This document shows positions 50,115 through 63,835 of a stretch of 64,000 bases of DNA, piece by piece. Source of the stretch: Serilophus lunatus. Taxonomy: Eukaryota; Chordata; Aves; Passeriformes; Eurylaimidae. The notes below the pieces were generated by a model. The model saw only the letters and a list, made by a program, of their open reading frames with translations. It did not search any database and was not told the origin of the DNA. The first letter of the stretch is position 1, and each line of letters begins with the position of its first letter. The DNA lies in the NCBI GenBank assembly GCA_013399895.1, contig VXBA01001178.1, positions 4,337-68,336 of the forward strand. The letters run 5' to 3'. A program made the translations under genes and the position numbers.

Positions 50115-53100
50115 TAGTCTTTCAGCTCTTTTTTCACACTCAAAGATCATATGTGAAAGAAATCTGCCACATCTTTCATTCACAATGTGGGAAAAAAAAA
50201 ATAAAGGAAAAGATGATTACATCTAGGACCAAAAACAATCCCACTGGTATGCACACTGTTTTCTCAGGAGATACAATCAAAAACTTTGACCTGGAACTTT
50301 GCACGAGACTAATAAATTGTAATCTGCTATGCGTGTGCATGTGTGTGTGTATGTACACTGATTGTTTTCATTAATCTCCCAATACTTTCCTTTGCACTGC
50401 AGTTGTTCCACATCCTCACATACATTTCTACAGAAGAAGTTCTGGTGATACGTAACTAGTGTATCATGCCTTGTTCCTTTCCCACTATCTGCTTTCATTG
50501 GACATTATCAAGGAGGACAATCTCAGGCTAGAATGCTTGTTACTCATTGTACGTGTTCTTCAGGAATTTCCAAGAAGCCATTGTTAATCCATAATATAAA
50601 CTATTTTTTTTTCTTTTTAATGTAATGGTGACAAAGATAACAATGACTAAAAATTTCTTTTGGAAAAATAGACAGTACTATGCTGCTTTCTCATCATATG
50701 GACCTTCTAAGGAAATATAAAACCTTTGTTATTATTTCTTTTTATAGCCTACAGTTCTTTTTTTCCCCCCAAACTGCAGCTTCACAAAAATTCTGCCTGG
50801 AAAGAAAAAGAAAAAGTGGATTCTCTCTCCAGCAGTGCTGCCATACCTTCACCTCTAGCATGTCTCTGCTCCTGCTAGAGTTGGTGGCAGCTCAGTACTG
50901 CTAGGGAATCTCCCAGCACCGCTTGTGACATGGAGCCACACCAGCCTCTGTCTAACTGCAACTGAAAATGGCATGTAATGTTTAGATGTACATCCTGCCC
51001 TCTGTGTTGCAGTCAAGACCAAATAAAACCAGCTATCCCTCGTATATATTTTCCTGTTACCTGACACTTAAATATTAAAGAGAAATAACGTTTGACCTTA
51101 CTTTTTTTGGGTTTTGCTAATAAAGAGCGAAATCAGTAACTAGAAACCCCAGAACACATCTGCCGGACAGGAGCTCACAGAAAGTGCAGCAGGAGAAGAG
51201 GTCCCTCAGGATGTGGGTGGCCTCCTTTCAGCTGCTTTGCTGCAAAAGGATTTCAAGTTATCTGTCAAGCCACAAGCTATGTTGAGTGCTGTTGCACTCA
51301 CTATACTTTGCATGAAATAAATCTGTTTTTATTAAGCTGCAAAGAAGTGTAATTCTTTAGTCACACAGCAGATAATAGTTTTATTATTTCTCATTGTTTA
51401 GCAGCAGGAAGTACTCTTATAGTGAACTACTGCTTAGTAAGAAGGTGAATGTGGGCCTATATTGCAGACCAAGATTGAATTGCAGCCTTGTATCCGTCCT
51501 CTGCATCTTCTCTTGCACATGACTGCCTAGGGTCAGCACACTGCCTCCCATGGGTCTGTGAATACAAGCTCTGCTCTGGTGCTTCCGGATCTTGACTTGA
51601 GAGGACAAAACGTTCAACCAAATATTAGTGGACTGCTGAGCTGAGATTCATGTCACCCTGATTTTAAGTGTCTGGAATAAGACCCTGGTGACTAACAGCA
51701 ACTATAGCAAATGGAGTGCAGCCAGCACTGTGAGTGGGTACTCTCATCAGGTGCAGGTGCCTACTTAGGCTGATTTAAATAGCTCTCAGCTCTTCTGACT
51801 ACACTAGAGCTCTAGTGACTCTAGTGAGAGCTTAGTCAAGGAGTTTTATGTGTAGGTACTCACATTACTAATACCTGCAATAAAGAAAGTTTAATCCTCC
51901 CCTAAATTTGCTTTTTCAATCCAAACTCAGAGATGTCAGTGATCTTTTCAAGATCATCTATTTTGTGTGTTTTAGGAAAGAGTTTGGATTTCGAGTTATA
52001 GTAGGAAAGCGAGTACGTATTTCCTAAGAGATTTTCTGAAATATATGCCAAGACAGTTTTCTTAATTGTTGGGGTTTTTTGCCATTGTGTAGGTGTGTAC
52101 ACATCTGTGTATATACAGGAATGCACACATACACATATATATTGCATACTTGTGGTAAATAAACTTGTCCTAAGCCCCTCGCTTCATACTTTGACTGTAT
52201 TATCTTAAACTGGAAAATAATGCTCATTTGTTTACTGCATATGCATACTGAAAAGCTATTAGTATTTACAAAATACATTGAAGTGTTAAGCACCATTACC
52301 TTATTGATGATTTGAAATTGTAACTAGGCTCACATTGCATTATATTGTCTTTTGCATAAGGATGGATACTGTTCAATTGAGTGCAATAGGTCTAATCTTC
52401 AGTAAATACCCTGCTGCCAGAATCACCCTAAATCCAAACACAGGGTATAAGATGAAGTGAGTTGCCACAACTATTATGCCTGCATCTGAGATGGTATATA
52501 GCATCTGTGAGGTTTTAGAATTGACTCTGTTTTTAAGTAGCTTACCTTGGGAACTCACTTAGTATCAAGATTTCCAGTGCAGCCCTAATTTAGAAGTGAA
52601 GGCTGTCTAATTTCCAATACTTGGACCTGACGTTAAATGATCTGTGTCTCTTTATCAATTTAGTGGGAATAAGTTGCCTTAATACCTTCAAGATTCTCAG
52701 ATGATACACTAGGTACCAGAAGTCTGAAAATAACATTGATATAAACTGAAATTTTGTTTGAATTACTCCCAGTAAGTCCTGAAAAAAGTATCTAAGATGT
52801 ATATATTAACAATAACCTTTTACAGTTAAGATACACAGAATGCAACAAGCCTCAAGAAGAGGTAAAAAAGATCAGTTCTTCACAGGTGAAAAATTGAGTC
52901 TTAAATTTCTTCACTCATGAAGAAATTCACTCCACTTTGACACTTTCCCTCTGAGAGGTACTGTACAGTTTTGAGTGCTATGCTTCAGATTCTCCATTTA
53001 GCTGACATAAGAATGCAGGTGAACAAAGGTAAATATACTAAAAACTGGACCTGCCTTTTTTTTTTTTTCTGAATGTTGCATGACATGCAGCCTCTTTACT

Positions 53101-53369
53101 CTGAATACTTCATGACATGAAGTAACAGAAATCCTTCACCAAACTACTAAGTGTACAAAATAATCAGAGCAAATTTCTTCTAGCAATTTTGTTTTGTAAA
53201 GCTGATGATGGGAAAGCTTAGTGTGAATGTGCATTACTCAGCCTGGGCTCAAATCCTAGCACCTCTAATAAATCTTTCTTATAAGGACTACCTTCGGGCT
53301 CTCATAGTTGGTGCTAAGATATCACATTTAAAGTTATAAAAACAAGTGAAATTAGTTTTTTTAATATAC
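50115..53369 (-). other. NALF1 intron 2, 5' portion
   Basis: AT-rich sequence with a small TG-rich stretch (50328-50355) and a CA/TA-rich stretch (52090-52142). It begins on the minus strand with the donor GTATATTAA. No other feature seen. Confidence 0.7.
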
Positions 53370-53541
53370 CTGTACAGATGAAACTTGATAGTCCTCCATA
53401 GATGACATCATCATTGTCTGGTAATATAAAGGGACACCTCGTTTGAACCTCCAAACAGTATTGCTTGCAAGGAATTCTGTTGCTGCAGTGAAACTGTGTG
53501 ACTTCAAAATACTGGGAACAGAGCCAGGCTTTGTAGACAGT
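53370..53541 (-). CDS. NALF1: NALF1 (FAM155A) internal exon, cysteine-rich domain
   Basis: This 172-bp internal exon encodes part of the cysteine-rich extracellular domain of NALF1, which contacts the NALCN pore domain in published channel structures. It reads 57 full codons plus one base, starting TVYKAWLCSQYFEVTQF and ending GGLSSFICT. Six cysteines fall at local residues 8, 19, 25, 29, 36 and 56, including the CKQYC pair. The acceptor is strong (TTCTTCTCTTTTTTTTCCAG) and the donor is CAG|GTATAT. It starts in phase 0 and ends in phase 1, which fits the exon at 39375 exactly. There is no stop or frameshift, so it is apparently functional. Open frames in the other registers here are shadows: the true frame has no ATG inside the exon and is easily missed. 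Confidence 0.93.
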
Positions 53542-56500
53542 CTGGAAAAAAAAGAGAAGAACCAGAAATATAGATGGATGACAATAGCACCGTCATTATT
53601 AGAAGAACATACTGTACTGCACACCTACATTAATGCTGCTTCTGAAAGAAAATTTTAAAAGAATATCACTTGGGTAAAATATAGTCTTAAGCTTTGACTG
53701 TCCTCCCATTTCACAAATGAAAATTCCAGCCAAGTCATTTAAAATCAGTCAGGACTTACAGTTAGTCAGGACTAAGCTCGTGCTATTATTATTATCTTAA
53801 TTTGTAAACAGATATATCTCTTAGATGTGACTTTTTATTAGATACATGCATGCATGGAACATAGTCCTGTCCCTGTGCCTCACTGTATACAGACTGAGAT
53901 CATATCCTCATTTGAAGTTGGTCAAAGACAAACTTATGAAAGTCCATGCAAGAAAGAGTTGAAAACTGCTCAGGCCATCTCTGTTCTTTATATCATCTAG
54001 AGCTAAGCTACCAGGTTGCAATAGATGGTGCTGCTTCCCTTCAAATAAAAGCTTTCCAGTCTACAGCATTAGTTTCCTGCACATTAGGGTTCCTGAACGC
54101 TAGCAGCTGTGAACCAGAGGATAAATCTGCCACAGTGAGAACCAATGTCTACATTTGGGAGCTAAAAGGAACACTTTAAAGCTGTTTCCATCTGATGCTG
54201 CATAGCCATGGCTGCAGGATGTGTGATTATAGCAATTATTATCATAATTCATACAGAACAGCAAAATAAACATAGCTGATTTTAACTTTTACTGTCTTTG
54301 TCTTTTGAGCAATGGTGCTTGACATTAGAATTAAGCTAGCCTTTTGGGCACAGAAAAGTTTTGTGCAGAAATAGGTTGGACACCAGGCTACAAAGGTGAT
54401 AAAAAAACCCGGTGTAACTGAGTACAGAGAGGTTTACTTGATTCCTGTTTTATTTACCACTGTTTTATAGTTCATTATTTACTGTCTAGATACTTGCTAT
54501 CTAGGTTGCTACATAACAAAAGTTTCCCTTGTTGTATTCACTCAGAATATCTGAAAATCTGAGTATCTACATTTCCTTCATCACAGGTTGAAAAGCAATA
54601 CAGTCAGCTGATCATTTCCCTCCTTTCTAGGCCTGTTTTTAATAAAAAAGAAACTTAAATTTTTAAGCAGTGAAAATTAAAAAACTCTGACACCTGAAAT
54701 GAGCAATCTAGATGAGAGTTCTCAGTGTGTTTCATCTCATTGGTTATAATTTTATGAGTGTCAATAGAAGTTTAAATTATATAAATATTTGCAATATAGT
54801 AGTTTAGTACTCCCAGAATCACAAAACTTTTATTCAAGCTTGTTTGCAACACTGGCACCAGGTATGAGTAAGGTTGCTAGGTGATAAAGTGAGGCCTTTA
54901 TCAGTAATTTAGGTTTGTGATTATCTCTTTATAGCAGCTTTCTGCATTATGTAGAACATGATATTTTTCATTACAAATTCAATTTTAATTGCTTACAAAG
55001 TTTTCTTATCCACAGTTAATGATTAGTGAGAAGGAAGACTAGGAGGTGTGTGTACTTTTTGTTCTTAAATAAACTTCTTAACAGAAAGTGAATTTCCTGG
55101 TGTTGACTATCACCCACCACATTTTTGATGCTTCACTTGCTATATTGACACTTGCAACAATAAATGAAATAAAGCAATTGTTTTCTTATTTGTAATTAGT
55201 CAGTGAGGATAGTCTATTGGCTGGAAAAAAGAACACTGGGTCTGATAACAGATAAATATTCACAGATGTTCTTTCCCCATCACTAACAGTGTAGAGAACC
55301 CACGCGTTCTCTTTGTGTAATAGATCTAATAGAAGGAAGTTGGCTTATGAATCATATTTGAAAATGTACATCAGTTTTTAGGGAGTGTATTAAACAGTGC
55401 ATCATACATGTTAACAAGAAAATGAGCAAACCCATTTGTCTAGTTAAACAAGACAGGAAATAAATCTTTATTCAAGAACAGAAGTAAATAATGCAGTCAC
55501 GGGTTTCTGCAAAGATTTGTATGTTTTTTGGGGCATTTATTTGTTTGGGGTTTCTTTGTTGTTTGGTTGGTTGTTTTTTTTTTTTCCCTGCTGCTGATTT
55601 CAAACTTGTCTGTAGTCTATATTGATATTTTTAATATTCCCATTTTCTCTATTTTGGCCAGCAAGGCTACATGCAGCACTAGAGAATTCTCAATCATGGT
55701 ACCTAGCTGTTACTCCACTCCCTGCACAGCTTTGGCCTGTACTAATTCCTACATTTCCAGCACAGTGCTCAGCCATTGCCTAGGAAAAGGTATATGCCAG
55801 AACCACACCCGGTAAGCAGTTTTGTTGGACTTTTTTGGAGAAAAGGAAAATAAATGCAGGTGTTTGCAGATGAGCTGTGTTGGGCTAGCTGGTAGACCAG
55901 TGAGCAGACCTTCTCTACTCATACTAGTACAGACATGATTTAAATTACTACTTTCCCAACAAACACCCCAAATAATCTTTCCTATCCTTCCTGGTCTTTC
56001 TAGGCACCAATGGTTTTACACAGACATCTTACTTTCATGCTTAAATATGTGCTACTTAAGAGGGAGTCCAGAAGTGGAAGCCCAAAGCCTTTTCTCTGTT
56101 TCAGTGGTGATGAATGGTGAATTTTTAGCTTAAGTACTAAAAGTTCATGGTTAAGAATATATATTGAAATCTATTGAAATTTTTCCTAGTAATAAAACAG
56201 ATATTATGGCCTTTGGTCAGCCAATATTCTTTCTTATGCCCATGAAAGTGTAGGTTTTGGTTGAGCAGGAATTTTGCTCTATCTCCTAGCAAATCCAAAA
56301 TACTGATTTCCAGAGTCTTAAAACATGTATTATATGACAAGGACTGAAACTATCAATGAAAATACATAGTGGTCTTTGCTTTACAAACATTGCTTTGATA
56401 TGAGGGTCTTTTTTCTTCTTGAAGAACATCAATTGCTAAACCTAATGATTTATAATCACAATAAATGTTCCTCTTAAAAATATTTCATAAAGGACACTTC

Positions 56501-58299
56501 AAAGTATTAGTTAAATATCATTAGTATTTTCCTATGTAATATTCAGTGTGTCAATGGAAAAGATGGAAGGTGGATGTGAGGAGACCAACAGCTAGTAGCA
56601 GGAAAATTTCTCTAGCTTTTCCTTTTAATAAAGTCTTCTAGAGCAAAAGTCTTACTCTTTCTAAACATGCACTTTCCCAAAATTCAAGTCAATAAAACAA
56701 ATATCTTGGATTACATTTCAAGGAAAGGAAAGAGGGACTGTGGTAGCAGTAGACAGCATTCTCACTGCAATATTACCCTCATGTAAAGGAAACAAAGCTA
56801 AAGCTAACTCCTAACATAAATTGAACTAAACTGAGTTATAAGATAGGAAAGATATATACAATGCAGAGAAAATATACGAATAAACAACTATCATCAGTTT
56901 TTGAAGAAACAAGAGGAAATCTGGTGATTTTAAAAAAATGAACTTTATAACTTTAGAAGACATTTTTATTAACAGATACTTTATTTATCTAAGTCAAGCT
57001 ACCAAACCAAACCAACACATAAAGCACATTTGTGATTTCTTAGAATTCCAATTTCTGCTACATATGATGAACTTTTTAATATTTTGCATACATATGATAT
57101 AGGAAAAAAAATAGAATGGTCTTCTGTCATCAGTTGGCTTGGGAGGCAATTGAAACCTTTGAAAAATTACAGTTGTTAATAGAAATCTGGCAGACTGATC
57201 TCAAAGAACAGAAAAAACTCATGTTTTTCTGTTGGTTTTGTTTCACTCCATTTTAACAAGGGAAAGGACTAGGATAAACTGGATTATGGATATATCATGG
57301 CAATCATATACATAGAATAAATATCTGAATTCATCTAAGTATCTAATCTTTTTACCATCAACAGAACTTTAGATACATTTGAAAAAGATACAGTCCTATC
57401 AGACTAGACACTATGATGTCAAGATAATATCACATAAGAATAAAATCATCTTTCATGTACAGAAACATAGCTACAAAATCTGAGAATGATTTGGTGATAG
57501 TTTGGGTCACCTGAATAAATTAAATCTCCCTTACCTTTTTCCTGTAGGAAAAAAAAGTTAAAATTATACTTTTGAAAAAGTGCACCAGTCAATGATGACT
57601 TTATATGCATGAGTGGCTCTCTAGACCAATCATAATCAAAATCTTGTTAGTAGTTGCATTTATTAATAATATAATGATAAAACCATATTATTAATTGGGC
57701 TGATTAAATAATTATTTCTATTGTCCTGGCATTGATTTTATTTTGACTGTGCAAGTTTCAAACCTATGTCTAGAAGCATAAAAAAATTTTATGATTTCAG
57801 TGACCAATCACCTAACAAAAACAACCAGCTTCAACAACTCAAAGGAAAGCTTCACAAACAAACCAGACACTAAACTGTATTTGCTTGTCAAACCATTATA
57901 GATAACAAATGGATTGAGAATTAAAAAGAAGAAAGTGGGGGATGTGTGGATAGTTTTGAGAACCTGAAAGGGCACATTGAGTGCTTTTTCTTTCAGGACA
58001 TTATGAAGAACATTTATTTTTGTCTCTTTGTGGGGACTAGCAGTCCAGGTATTACCTCTTTTTAGGATATTCTGTGTCTCATATTACACATTCGGTTAGA
58101 CAGTGTCTGAGTTATTCCTTCTGGTCTTGAAAGGCAGCCAGCCAGAGTTATTAGTTGATATGGTAATTTTTAATTGCCTAGAGAGGGGCCAAGAGCTGCT
58201 GCCTTACTGTGTACAGTATGGCCAGTTAGAACAGTGCACTGGCTGACCACATCCCTGATCATTACACTAGTTAGACTTCTAATTGGCTGTGCAACAGCA
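53542..58299 (-). other. NALF1 intron 1, 3' portion
   Basis: Unique AT-rich intron sequence ending in the TTCTTCTCTTTTTTTTCCAG acceptor. The ORF at 55528-55815 is a T-rich low-complexity reading. Confidence 0.7.
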
Positions 58300-58367
58300 T
58301 GAAATTAATTTTAACTAGATGCTATTTAAGGTTCCTTCCAACCCAGGCCATTTTGTGATTCTATTTA
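58300..58367 (+). mobile_element. CR1 3' tail fragment
   Basis: The stretch TTAAGGTTCCTTCCAACCCAGG followed by CCATTTTGTGATTCTATTT is the CR1 3' terminus in plus orientation. Upstream sequence is too diverged to assign. It is a short 5'-truncated copy in NALF1 intron 1. Confidence 0.75.
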
Positions 58368-61300
58368 CTAAGAGTGTTGTATTTACAATGCTTATAAACC
58401 TACAGTCTTCCTCCCCTTCTCATTCTCACTCAGTGACACATGGACAATACAGGTCATTCTGGGTAACCTAATTTCTGTCAAAACAGATTAAGTACATAGC
58501 CTTAATCATCTGAGTCACACTGCATGAGAGGTGGAGTATAATGGAAAAGGACAATCAGTTTCATTCTCTATGGCTACCAATACTTCATATTTTTCAAGAG
58601 ATTAATTAGGCTTGCTTCTACCCCTTCCTGCTTCTGCCCCTTCCTCTGTTCCTGACTGCCATTGTCATCACAGTTCTTAATGAACAACGTGCAATTTCCA
58701 GGAAATACTTTAACCATTTTCCATGAAAATTACTTTTATCCCTCACTGAAGAAAAATTTGATGTTACTGGCTGAGGTCTCAAAATAATTATACAAAAGGG
58801 AACATAGAAATCATCAAATAGCTCTTACAGTGTAGATGTGGAGAACAGTGGGAGAGAAAGAAAGTAGGAGGAAAGAAGTCACAACAGAAATTCTCTCTCT
58901 CAAAATGGTAAGTTTTATGAATCAAAATAAATTTTAGCTGCTTTGCACGACACTGCAACTATATTCATGGTTGAAAATAAATTCTTCAAACGTAGAATAA
59001 CTTAATAATTTCATCTACCAGTTGGAAAGGAAGAGACTCCTCATGAACTTGAGAGGCTTTCTGATTACTGACAATTTCAACAACAACAGTACCTTATTGG
59101 AATAAAGGAATTAAGAGTATTGCCTTGGCACAATGTGATGTGATTCCAGCTCAGCTTCTCTCAAAGTTTGTGAGTATTCAGAGAAAAATTTTTAAGTTGT
59201 CATGTAAACTGAGGAGTACCTCAGTCTGTGACTAGCTAATTAATTGATTTTTCCAAGAATATTCATGGAATAATCTATCATGTAAGTTGAGACCTTTAAG
59301 CAGCACTCAATGGAGAAACAGCATTCATTTAAAAATGAGTAGTGATGTGGCCTTCAAGTTCTGCTGTGTTCTACCCTAGCTGTCCTCAGCTCATGCTTTC
59401 TCATTGACAAGAGCAGTCAATAAGCTGTGTACAAAGAGTGAAATCCATTCCCTGTGAGCCTCAGTTTTAGCATGTGATTTTCTGTAATTAAAAGTAATCC
59501 TAAGGAATCTAGTATACAAGATACTGGTTATTTGAAAAGAGTGATGTCTATTTCACATAGCTACTTTCTGCCTGATTCATAGAGTTATCAATGTATGACC
59601 TATTTAAAGGCATTATATGTGCATTTAAAGTTAGACTATATGTTTGAAATCCATAGTGGGTTTGTGCATATATTTATTCACCTTTTCTCTTTTTTTTTTG
59701 TTTGTTTTTTTTTATTATTTTTTTTAATTTATTTTGAGTCTGCATGAATTGTCTCTGTGTGGTATTCTGTGATGTTACCACAACCATTAATGTTGTGTCT
59801 TGTAGAGTTTCCACTTCAAACTTTCTATTAAATATTTTTAAAGCATCTACTTAACCCTCACTTCCTTTACTTCATGTTAGGAATTTTTTCTAACTATTCT
59901 ACAACCTTAAAGAGTAGAAATTGAAAACAGCAGTAATTCTTCAGCAGCTGAGATGTTGTCAATAACAGAATTAGAGAAAAGATACTGGTAAAGCTGAAAA
60001 ACCATCTAAGCCCTTGCTTACAGAAATAAAGATATTCGCTCATTCACTCAGAACAGTGCTTGAATATTGACCAGGCAAAAGATGAATATATCAAACACTA
60101 TATATAGGAAATAAAGGAATGAGTTCTGAATGTAATTATGAGTGTTATGCAGCAACAAGGAACCTCAGAAGAGCACCCCTATTTCTTCCTGCAATAAAAA
60201 TTATGCTGTAAAAATAACTTTAAATCTTATGAATGTTATACAGCTGTGAAGCAATGCTATGTCACTGAAGTGCAATCTCTAAAAGGTTTCTTATATTCAT
60301 ATCACCAGGGTATTATGCATTGGTTTGAGTGACAGTGCCTTTTCTTTAAGAAACACTTGGGTCAATCTTAGTGTCTGCTTTGTGCATCAGATGTCGTGTT
60401 GTACAAGCAGATATGTCTGTTAGATAGCTTATGAGTGTATTTTGTATAGACTATACAACCAAAATATAGATGGCTAACTAGTACAATTCCTGATTAAGTC
60501 TCAGAAGGGTAGTGTTACAAACGTTAACTCCTGCAGGAACTTTGTCAGTTTTGAGCACTAAGGGCAGTCTGATTTCATGAAAACTGCATTTTGCATGTGT
60601 ATTACAGAATAAAAATCAGCTTTTACAGAGAGCTTTCTGCCCATGAGAGTTGTGGGACTGCTGTTGGCTTTCCTCGTTTGCTGGCCTTTGTTCCAAGTCC
60701 TGTTCTGAGACTTTGGGCAGATTCACGATAGGGCTGGCAAAGCACACAGTGCAGCAACAGTGACCAGATTGAAGGGAACAATATCCTCCATAAGGTATCT
60801 TTGCCAATGAGTATCAGTGCTACCATCACTGAATAAATGTTCTCTATGCAGTAGAAAACACGTAGCAAGCGGTTTTCAAATATATTGGTTGCTGAAAAAA
60901 AGATATTTCATAGGAGCAATCTTTAAATAATGTTATGTTGAGTTTTCTTTTTTGTATATTAGAACTTTCATTTTGTTTCAGCACTATTAAAATGAAACAA
61001 TTTCGACTGGGGAGTTATTTTTCCATTAGGTTCAAATATTTCTTTACCGAAAAAATATTGCCATTCTGTCTATACAGCCAAATATTACTCTTAAAACATT
61101 CATTTAAATACATATCACAGTATTGTATTTTATTACATTAATATTGACTAATAGCTGTTCTGCTTTATGGAGAAGTTCTTTTGTACATGCATTCACATCA
61201 ATCCCCACATCCAGCATTTTTTGTCCAGAGAACTTGAATTTTGCTTTGGGTTTGGTTTTTTTTGTCCTTTTTTTTAATATGATCCAGAATGAACACAAAT

Positions 61301-62454
61301 TATCAATCTGAGTTTCCTGTGTAACAGACATTTTCCAGTTATCCCATTCTATGTGCATTTTTAAAGTTTCTTGTGTTATAACGCTGTACCAGGAAATAAG
61401 AATGTCTGTTTCATATTATGGAAACTTATGCCAAAAATTTACAGTAATTTGGGAAAAAAACACATCTGTTTTGTGGTTATTTCAACTTTTGATTTTATTT
61501 CTAGTTTATTATAATGAATACTTTCTGTATCTGCATGGATAGAACATCATAAAATTAATATTTTAATATTTATCTAGAATATCTTGATGCCACTGAATGT
61601 AAACTATTGTATTAAGATGCAAAAACTTTTAGTGTATCCTAAATTTAATAGATAAACTTGCTTCTTGGCCTATTTTACCCATTTATAAATAGTTTTATTC
61701 AAAAGACTGTATTTTATTGGAAGACAGAGGAAAGGTAAACCAAAGTTGAAATTTATTTGCCAGAACATTGTTGATCTGAGCTTCAGTTCATATGCTGTGT
61801 AATATGATTTATTTTAACCAAATACAAATCAGTGGAATAAGAAGTTACTCTGGTCATATCTATAATGGAAAAGATGAGCAGAAAGATGCAAATATGCTTG
61901 CTCCTAATACAAATATATTTCTTTTGATAGAGAGACATTATTGCAGAGGAGATGGCATCAATGTCTTACTGTAACTTTAGTAAACTTTAGGAGAAAGTAT
62001 ATACAGATACAGAAGATAACTGCCAAAATAAATCAAGCTTCTGTAAGGCATAGATGTTTTGCAAGAACATGATCTGCTAGACCTGTCTTTCTGGTGATTA
62101 GCCATCCAATCAACTGGGGCCATCATGATGATTACTGTTGTTTCATAATATCCTAAAACCTGAATTCATCTTTGTATCAGAATTCAGTGTTAGCTGTTAC
62201 TTACTATAGCAAAGAAATTTCCTTTTGAGTATCATAAACATCCCTTTGAATGAGCTTAAAGGAAATTGAGGATTAAATAACTTATTACAGAAATAAGTAG
62301 TCTGTTAAAAAAGTAAAAAGGAGGCACTAGCTTTTGATTTTGTGAGTGTAGTATTATTCCATCTAATCAGATACTATATTAAAATATTCAAATTCTAAAA
62401 GTGAAACAAATTAATAATCTTTAAAGTGTCTGATCAGTTTCCCTGGAAAATTAG
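58368..62454 (-). other. NALF1 intron 1, sequence before the CR1
   Basis: AT-rich sequence with one T-rich tract. No coding or repeat element recognised. Confidence 0.65.
59688..59740 (+). repeat. T-rich low-complexity tract
   Basis: T runs broken by single G, A and C in NALF1 intron 1. Confidence 0.9.
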
Positions 62455-63835
62455 AGAACCACAGAATTAACTAAGCTGGAAAAGATCTTTGAGATCATCA
62501 AGTCCAACCTATTACCTAATACCATCTCATCAACTAAACCGTGGCAGTAAGTGCCCGATCCAGTGTATTTTTAAACACTTCCAGGGTCTGTGACTCCATC
62601 ACCTCCCTGGGCAGCCCATTCCTATGGGAAATCACTCTTTCTGTGAAAATTTTTTCCCTAACATCCAGCCTAAACCTCCTTTGAAGGACCTTCAGACTAT
62701 GTCCTCTCCTTCTGTCATTGGTTGCCTGGGAGAAGGCACCGATCCCCAGCTGACTACAATCTACTTCCAGGCAGTCTTAGAGAGCGATGTGGTCTCCCCC
62801 GAGCCTCCTCTTCTCCAGACTAAACAAGCCCAGCTCTCTCAGCATAGGGCTTGTGCTCTAGTCCCTTCACCATCCTCATCTGGACATGTTCAAGCATCTC
62901 AACATCTTTCTTAAACTGAGGGGCCCTGAACTTGTCACAGTACTCAAGGTGTGGCCTAACCAGGGCCAAGTACAGGGGAAGAATAATTTCTCTGGTTCTG
63001 CTATTATTCCTGATACAGGCCAGGATGTCATTGGCCTTCTTGGCCGCCTGGGCACACTGCTCACTCATGTTCATTTTTCTGTCAATCAGTACTCCCAGGT
63101 CCCTTTCTGCCTGGCTGCTCTCCAGCCAATCTGTCCCCAGCCTGTAGCGCTGCAGGGGGCTGTTATAGGCAAAGTGTAGAACACAACACTGGGGCTTATT
63201 AAATCCCATGCTGTTGGATTCTGTCCATCTATCCAGCTTGTCAGGGTCCCTCTGCAGAGCCCTCCTACCTTCTAAAAAATCGGCACTTGCTCTTAACTTG
63301 GTGTCATCTGCAAACTTGCTCATGGTGGACTCAATGCCCTCGTCCAGACCGGGCCCAAATATGATCCCTGGGGGACATCGTTAGTGACTGGTTGCCAACT
63401 GGATGCAGCGTCATTCACCACCACTCCCTGGGCCCAGCCATCCAGCCAGTTCTTAAACCAGCGCAGACTGCATCTGTCCAAGCCGTGGACTGCTAGTTTT
63501 TCCAGGAGTTTCCCGTGGGAGATGGTGTCAAAGGCTTTGCTGAAGTCCCGGTAGACTACATCCACAACCTTCTTATCCACCAGATGAGTTACCAGATCAT
63601 AAAAGGAGATCAAGTTGATCAGGCAGGACCTGCCCTCCTAAATCCGTGCTGGCCGAGTCTGACCCCTTGGCCATCCTGTAAGTGCTGTGTGATTGCACCT
63701 AAGATGATCTATTCCATAATCTTTCCTGGAACTGAGGTCAGGCTGACAGGTCTGTAATTTCCTGTATGCTTCTTCTGGCCCTTCTTATGGATAGGCATCA
63801 CAATCTTACATCCACTGGCTTTGAGTCAGCTCAAA
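62455..63835 (-). mobile_element. CR1 LINE, best preserved copy, reverse-transcriptase C-terminal half
   Basis: Minus-strand CR1 in NALF1 intron 1. Two long open frames remain: 63320-63613 with motif A (YRDFSKAFDTISH) and motif B (VPQGSYLGPV), and 62820-63323 with motif C (SKFADDTK), the LGTDWLESSQAERDLGVLID block and the LPLYLALVRPHLEYC block. The frames are offset because a short stretch between LGPV and DEGIE, where relatives carry about nine residues (FNIFIND type), is deleted. The 3' part from 62819 down contains the usual CR1 tail region. The 5' truncation is near 63835. Inactive, but clearly younger than the copies at 26320 and 41571. Confidence 0.92.

Noticed and set aside
53443..53658. 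Plus-strand 71-codon ORF and the minus-strand 87-codon ORF at 53361-53624
   Set aside because: Both are shadows in other frames of the NALF1 cysteine-rich exon.
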